Shown: positions 59,509-64,000 of the stretch, in pieces
Numbering within the stretch: position 1 is the first letter of the stretch
Layout: the number at the start of each line of letters is the position of its first letter
Source: Caulobacter sp.
GTDB taxonomy: Bacteria > Pseudomonadota > Alphaproteobacteria > Caulobacterales > Caulobacteraceae
Length of the DNA stretch: 64,000 nucleotides
Assembly: GCA_016125585.1 (NCBI GenBank)
Contig: WGLL01000005.1
Location: 744,001 to 808,000, forward strand
Reading direction: 5' to 3'
Notes under the pieces: generated by a model
The model's database searches: none
Told to the model about the DNA's origin: nothing
What the model saw: the letters and a program-made list of their open reading frames with translations, nothing else
Made by a program: the position numbers and the translations under genes

Positions 59509-59937
59509 ATGCAGACGGCTACGGTTCTAGAAGTGACTGCGGACTACCGTCCTTCCGAGGACGAGGAGTTCATGAACGAGCGGCAACGCGAGTATTTCAA
59601 AAAGAAACTGCTCGCCTGGAGAGAGGACCTTCTCCGAGAATCTCGTGAGACGGTCGCCGTTCTCCAGAAGGAAACCGAAAATCATCCTGACCTGGCCGAT
59701 CGCGCCTCGTCGGAGACTGATCGGGCTCTTGAGTTGCGCACCCGGGATCGTCAACGGAAGCTTATTTCCAAGATCGAAGAGGCCATGCGCCGGATCGAGG
59801 ATGGCTCCTATGGCTATTGCGAGGAAACAGGGGAACCCATCGGTCTGGCGCGTCTCGACGCCCGACCGATCGCCACCCTGAGCCTTGAGGCCCAGGAGCG
59901 GCATGAGCGCCGCGAACGGGTTCACCGGGACGACTGA
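59509..59937 (+). CDS. dksA: RNA polymerase-binding protein DksA
   Basis: The protein has 142 residues. The coiled-coil tip (DLADRASSETDRALELRTRD) and the C-terminal YGYCEETGEPIGLARLDARP match DksA. The zinc finger has only one cysteine: the CxxC of classic DksA is C-E-E-T, and the second pair is L-S-L-E-A. One-cysteine DksA proteins are known from Rhodobacter and act without zinc. It regulates rRNA and stress promoters with ppGpp. It lies between fliX and gltX. Confidence 0.95.
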   Translation: MQTATVLEVTADYRPSEDEEFMNERQREYFKKKLLAWREDLLRESRETVAVLQKETENHPDLADRASSETDRALELRTRDRQRKLISKIEEAMRRIEDGSYGYCEETGEPIGLARLDARPIATLSLEAQERHERRERVHRDD

Positions 59938-59944
59938 CGAGCCT

Positions 59945-59972
59945 GCCCGGACCGGTCAAATGACCGGCGGGC
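59945..59972. terminator. Hairpin after dksA
   Basis: CCGGTCA / TGACCGG form a 7-bp stem with a 2-base loop, extended by GCCCG/CGGGC with a small bulge. No T-run follows, so the terminator role is tentative. It lies 8 bases after the dksA stop. Confidence 0.4.
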
Positions 59973-60108
59973 CCGTGGATCGACCGGCCGCCCACCGCCG
60001 GTGGCTCGGCGCGTGATCGGCGCGCGGTCTGCGCGTTGAGCGCGCTCGCGGGTTGACTTCATACCCCCGAAGGACGACCTAGCCCGCCTTCGTCAGGGAA
60101 ACACCTTC

Positions 60109-61443
60109 ATGACCGTCAAGGTCCGCTTCGCGCCGTCGCCGACGGGTCGCCTCCACGTCGGAAACATCCGCGCTGCCATCGTCAACTGGGTGTTCGCCCG
60201 GGGGCAGGGCGGCAAGTTCGTGCTGCGCATCGACGACACCGATCTGGAACGGTCGACCAAGGAATACGAACAGGGGATCGAGACCGATCTGACCTGGCTG
60301 GGTCTGACCTGGGACGAGCGCCACAATCAGTCGGCGCGCTTTCCGCTGTACCATCAGGCCATGGAGCGGCTGAAGGCGCAGAATCGGCTCTATCCCTGCT
60401 ACGAAACCCAGGACGAGCTCGATCGCCGCCGCAAGGTGCAGCTGTCGCGCGGCCAGCCGCCAATCTACGACCGCGCCGCCCTGAAGCTGACCGACGAGGA
60501 ACGGGCCGCGCTGGAAGCCGAGGGCCGTCGGCCGCACTGGCGCTTCCGGCTGGAAGGCAAGCGCGTCAAGTGGAACGACCTGGTGCGCGGGCCCTGCGAG
60601 GTCGATACCGCCTCGATGTCGGACCCGGTGCTGATCCGTGAGGACGGCGCCTTCCTCTACACCCTGCCGTCGGTGGCCGACGACATCGACATGGGCATCA
60701 CCCACATCATTCGCGGTGAGGACCACGTCACCAACACCGGCGCCCAGATGGAAATCTTCGAGGCCCTGGGCGCGCCCACGCCGGTGTTCGCCCACTTCAG
60801 CCTGCTGGTCGGGGCCGAGGGCGAGGCCTTGGGCAAGCGCCTGGGCTCGCTGTCGATCCTGCAGCTTCGCGAGCAGGGCCATGAACCGCTGGCGATCACC
60901 TCCCACATCGCCAGGCTGGGCACCTCCGACCCCCTGGAAGCGGCGGACAGCCTGGCCGACCTGGCCGGGTCCTTTGCATTCGACAAGATGGGCCGCCATC
61001 CGGCGCGCTTCGATCCCGTCGATCTGTCGCGCATCAACGCCGGCGTGCTGCACGCGATGGACTATGAGACCGCCCAGCCGCGACTGAGCAATCTTGGGGC
61101 CGACCTTGGCGAGGCCTTCTGGCTGGCAGTGCGGCAGAACCTGGTGCTGTTCAGCGATGTCACCATTCTGGCCCGGGTCGTCGGCGGGGCGGTGACGCCC
61201 TTGGTCGAGGACCAGGCCTTCCTCGATCAGGCCGCCGGCCTGCTGCCGGAAACCATCGACGGCGAGACCTGGGGCCGCTGGACCGCCGCGGTGAAGGAGG
61301 CCACCGGGGCCAAGGGCCGGGCGCTGTTCATGCCGCTGCGCAAGGCGCTGACCGGAATGGATCACGGCCCGGAGATGGGTCCGTTGCTGGCGCTGATCGG
61401 GCGGGAGAAGGCCGCCAGGCGGCTTGCCGGCGAGACGGCCTGA
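60109..61443 (+). CDS. gltX: Glutamyl-tRNA synthetase
   Basis: The protein has 444 residues. The HIGH-type motif is APSPTGRLHVGNIRAA and the KMSKS-type motif is ALGKRLGS, where the first Lys and the Ser of KLSKR are replaced while the ATP-contacting Lys is kept. The anticodon-binding end is helical and shorter than in E. coli. A TTGACT lies 51 bases upstream. The enzyme charges tRNA-Glu; in genomes with two GltX copies one may charge tRNA-Gln, so this could be either copy. Confidence 0.94.
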   Translation: MTVKVRFAPSPTGRLHVGNIRAAIVNWVFARGQGGKFVLRIDDTDLERSTKEYEQGIETDLTWLGLTWDERHNQSARFPLYHQAMERLKAQNRLYPCYETQDELDRRRKVQLSRGQPPIYDRAALKLTDEERAALEAEGRRPHWRFRLEGKRVKWNDLVRGPCEVDTASMSDPVLIREDGAFLYTLPSVADDIDMGITHIIRGEDHVTNTGAQMEIFEALGAPTPVFAHFSLLVGAEGEALGKRLGSLSILQLREQGHEPLAITSHIARLGTSDPLEAADSLADLAGSFAFDKMGRHPARFDPVDLSRINAGVLHAMDYETAQPRLSNLGADLGEAFWLAVRQNLVLFSDVTILARVVGGAVTPLVEDQAFLDQAAGLLPETIDGETWGRWTAAVKEATGAKGRALFMPLRKALTGMDHGPEMGPLLALIGREKAARRLAGETA

Positions 61444-61572
61444 TCCCTGCCGTCGGCTGTTGCGCCGGCGCCGCCCCGACGACGGCGACAGGCGCCGATC
61501 ATCATCTCGCGCTTGCCGCGTAGAGGCTGATCGCGCAAGTTGACCGCCGAGTAGCGTTTATCGGGGGATATC

Positions 61573-64000
61573 ATGCGGTCATTGCTGGTCGGGCTCGTCG
61601 GCCTCATGTCGCTCTGGGCCGCTGCGGCCTGGGCGGCGCCCGAGCCGGTGCTGGGGCCGCCGGCCGCCTGGGTGAAGCCGCTCGGGCCGCTCAAGCTGGA
61701 CGCACCCAGGACCGCCGCGCCCTACCGGCAGCTGCGCCTGGATCAACAGGTCCATTTCGGACCCGAGGGCGACAGCGTCTATCTGGAAAGCGTCGTGCAG
61801 ATCCAGACGGCCCAGGGTCTGTCGGTCATGGGCACCATCGCCCTGCCATGGAACCCGGACTCCGTCACCCTGACGGTCCACAAGCTCGAGATCCGGCGCG
61901 GCGACCAGGTGATCGACGTCCTGGCCGATCAGGTCTTCACCGTGCTGCGCCGGGAGAACCGGCTGGAATACGCCATGCTTGACGGCGTGCTGACCGCGAC
62001 GATCCAGCCCGAGGGGATCGAGGTCGGCGACATCATCACCCTGGCCTTCACCATGACGCGCAATGACAGCGTCACCGGCGACTTCTCCGAAAGCTACATT
62101 CCCGCCATTTCGGCCGGTCAGGTCGATCAGGTGCAGCTGCGGGTGCTGTGGGACCCGAAGGCCAAGCCGATCCGCTGGCGGCTGGTGCAGGGCCTGAACC
62201 CGCCCAAGGTCGGCAAGACCCGCAACGGCGAGACCGAGCTGCTGTTCGATCTCAAAAGCCAGAAGGACTACAAGCCGCCGGCCGGGGCGCCGGCGCGGTT
62301 CCTGCGGGGCCGGGGGGTGGAGTTTACCCAGTTCGACAACTGGTCCCAGGTCTCGAGCTTGCTGGCGCCGCTCTACGACAAGGCCGCGACGCTGAGCCCC
62401 ACCTCCCGGCTGCGGGCCGAGGTGGACAAGATCCGCGCCGCCTCCAATGACCCGCGCGTTCAGGCCGGCATGGCCCTGGCGCTGGTGCAGGACCGCACCC
62501 GCTATGTCTTCCTGGGCATGGACGCCGGCAATCTGACGCCGGCGCCCGCCGACGCCACCTGGGCCCGCCGCTATGGCGACTGCAAGGCCAAGACAGCCCT
62601 GTTGCTGGCCCTGCTGCGCGAGCTGGGCATCAAGGCCGAGCCCGCGGTGGTGCACAGCGAGGACGGCGACGGGATGGACGAGCGCCTGCCGATGGTCGGT
62701 CTGTTCGACCATGTGATCGTCCGGGCCGAAATCGAGGGCAAGGTCTACTGGCTGGACGGCACCCGGATCGGCGACAAGAGCCTGGCCGAGCGGGACGTCC
62801 CCGGCTTTCACTGGGCCCTGCCGCTGAGGGCCCAGGGCGGGGCGCTGGAAGCGCTGAAGCCGGAGCCGCCGCCGCAGCCGCAAATGACGCTGTCGCTCGA
62901 TATCGACGCCAGCGCGGGCCTGTTCGTGAAGGCGCCGGTCAAGGCCGAGCAGATCTTCCGGGGCGATATGGCGCGAGAGCTGGGCGTGGCGGTGGACGCG
63001 GTTCCGGCGGAGGAAATCGAGAAGAATTTCAAGCAGTACTGGACCGGGATGTATGGCTTCATCGAGGTCGAGAAGACCTCGACCGTCTATGACGCGGCGT
63101 CCGGCGAGTTCCGTCTGACCATGGAAGGCAAGGCGGAAATGGGCTGGTCGGAATCCAGCACCTCATCGGCGGTTCGCTATCTGACGGACGGCTATCTGCT
63201 GGGCGGCAAGGTCAGCTACAAGCGCGAGGACGGCAGCGACAACATCGACGCTCCCTACGCCATCGACTATCCGATGCATGTCCTCTATCGGGAGACGATC
63301 CGTCTGCCGGACGGCGGCAAGGGCTTTACCGTCGACGGCAAGGACGAGAACCGCGTCACCGGCGGGGTCTCCTACTATCGCAAGAGCGAGATCCGCGACG
63401 GGGTGTTCATCATGGAGGCCCGGGGCCGCAGCCTGGCCCCGGAGTTCCCGGCCTCGCAAGCCAAGGCGGTCGAGGAGGCCATGGCCGAGATGGGCGAGGT
63501 CAAGGTCTATGTGGTCGGTCCGGTCGGCTATCGCTGGACGAAGGCGGACCGCGACGCCCGCATCGCCGACATGGACAAGGCCATCGCCGAGGATCCCAAG
63601 TCGGCTCCGTCGTTCCGGGCGCGCGGCTGGCTGAACATGGAAAACAAGGACTACGCCAGGGCCGAGGCCGACTACACCGCGGCGATCGCGCTGAAGGACG
63701 ATGTCGCCGACTACTACACCATGCGCGGCAGCGCGCTGCTGCGACAGGGCCGGGCCGAGGCGGCGATGGCCGACTACGCCACGGCGCGCAAGAAGGCCGG
63801 CAAGGACGCCGGCAGCCTGAACGGCCTGTGCTGGGAGCAGGGGACCAACAACGTCGCCCTGGAAGCCGCCCTGTCGGACTGCGACGCGGCCCTGCAGGTC
63901 GAGCCGCGCAACGCCGCCATTCTCGATAGTCGGGGATTTGTGCTGATGCGGCTGGGACGGTGGTCGGACTCGATCGCCGACTACGACAAGGCCATCAGCA
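61573..64000 (+). CDS. DUF3857/transglutaminase-like protein with TPR repeats (partial, runs off right edge)
   Basis: At least 809 residues from ATG 61573. The signal peptide (about 1-22) is followed by a DUF3857 beta domain (YRQLRLDQQVHF, EYAMLDGVLTATIQ), a transglutaminase-like core with candidate triad Cys337 (RYGDCKAK), His380 (LFDHVIV) and Asp395 (YWLDGT), a second beta-rich region, and TPR repeats from about residue 680 (ARAEADYTAAIALKDDVADY). Periplasmic enzymes of this layout are found widely but have no assigned substrate. The gene continues beyond the window. Confidence 0.88.
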   Translation, partial: MRSLLVGLVGLMSLWAAAAWAAPEPVLGPPAAWVKPLGPLKLDAPRTAAPYRQLRLDQQVHFGPEGDSVYLESVVQIQTAQGLSVMGTIALPWNPDSVTLTVHKLEIRRGDQVIDVLADQVFTVLRRENRLEYAMLDGVLTATIQPEGIEVGDIITLAFTMTRNDSVTGDFSESYIPAISAGQVDQVQLRVLWDPKAKPIRWRLVQGLNPPKVGKTRNGETELLFDLKSQKDYKPPAGAPARFLRGRGVEFTQFDNWSQVSSLLAPLYDKAATLSPTSRLRAEVDKIRAASNDPRVQAGMALALVQDRTRYVFLGMDAGNLTPAPADATWARRYGDCKAKTALLLALLRELGIKAEPAVVHSEDGDGMDERLPMVGLFDHVIVRAEIEGKVYWLDGTRIGDKSLAERDVPGFHWALPLRAQGGALEALKPEPPPQPQMTLSLDIDASAGLFVKAPVKAEQIFRGDMARELGVAVDAVPAEEIEKNFKQYWTGMYGFIEVEKTSTVYDAASGEFRLTMEGKAEMGWSESSTSSAVRYLTDGYLLGGKVSYKREDGSDNIDAPYAIDYPMHVLYRETIRLPDGGKGFTVDGKDENRVTGGVSYYRKSEIRDGVFIMEARGRSLAPEFPASQAKAVEEAMAEMGEVKVYVVGPVGYRWTKADRDARIADMDKAIAEDPKSAPSFRARGWLNMENKDYARAEADYTAAIALKDDVADYYTMRGSALLRQGRAEAAMADYATARKKAGKDAGSLNGLCWEQGTNNVALEAALSDCDAALQVEPRNAAILDSRGFVLMRLGRWSDSIADYDKAIS

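Overview
The window is chromosomal DNA of a GC-rich alphaproteobacterium, most likely a member of the Caulobacteraceae. The evidence is the flagellar regulator gene fliX, found divergent from flgI-cheL-flbY and followed by dksA. Supporting signs are a consensus CtrA box (TTAA-N7-TTAAC), an alphaproteobacterial SOS box (GAAC-N7-GAAC) upstream of uvrA, a single-cysteine DksA, the serS-surE-pcm-nlpD order and a yajC-secD-secF block. I see no tRNA, rRNA, CRISPR array, integrase or complete insertion sequence.

Layout. 0-6 kb (minus strand): a FecI-type sigma factor, a FecR anti-sigma factor, a TonB-dependent receptor with an N-terminal signalling domain, and a translationally coupled S9-like peptidase cut by the left edge. 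This looks like a substrate-induced uptake and processing locus, possibly for a peptide. 6.3-11 kb: a small LuxR-type regulator, then a visibly less GC-rich segment with a sodium:solute symporter overlapping an EgtD-like methyltransferase, a one-helix membrane protein and about 540 bases of AT-richer non-coding DNA. 11-14 kb: a membrane-tethered LuxR regulator coupled to a cytochrome b561, an rpiB remnant, a lipoprotein and a miniature phage-tail-hub (gpD/VgrG-like) protein. 14-25 kb: a PaoABC-type molybdenum aldehyde oxidoreductase operon, a lipoprotein, two divergent FAD monooxygenases, a glutathione transferase and a membrane-bound PQQ dehydrogenase.

25-38 kb (plus strand): an ArsC/Spx-like protein, two successive modules of DUF6249-like membrane protein + ECF sigma factor + small membrane protein, then panB (apparently with a CTG start), serS-surE-pcm, a CtrA-boxed NlpD-like LysM/M23 lipoprotein, a DUF815-like ATPase on the other strand, and yajC-secD-secF with a Mth938-domain protein. 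38-47 kb: a PuuD-like membrane protein, a phytoene-synthase-like protein, an S9 peptidase gene broken by one in-frame TAA and flanked by repeat copies, trmFO, and three paralogous multi-helix membrane proteins interleaved with a glutathione transferase and a small secreted protein.

47-64 kb: uvrA with its SOS box, a thioesterase/TetR divergent pair sharing a palindromic operator, a DUF1203 protein, an ABC-F ATPase, a membrane-tethered trypsin-like protease beside a ParA-like ATPase, the flagellar cluster flbY-cheL-flgI / fliX, dksA, gltX, and a transglutaminase-like DUF3857 protein with TPR repeats that runs off the right edge. Most of the window is ordinary core genome. The most novel-looking elements are the symporter/EgtD-like cassette, the miniature tail-hub protein, the membrane-tethered LuxR/cytochrome b561 pair and the left-edge receptor/peptidase locus.
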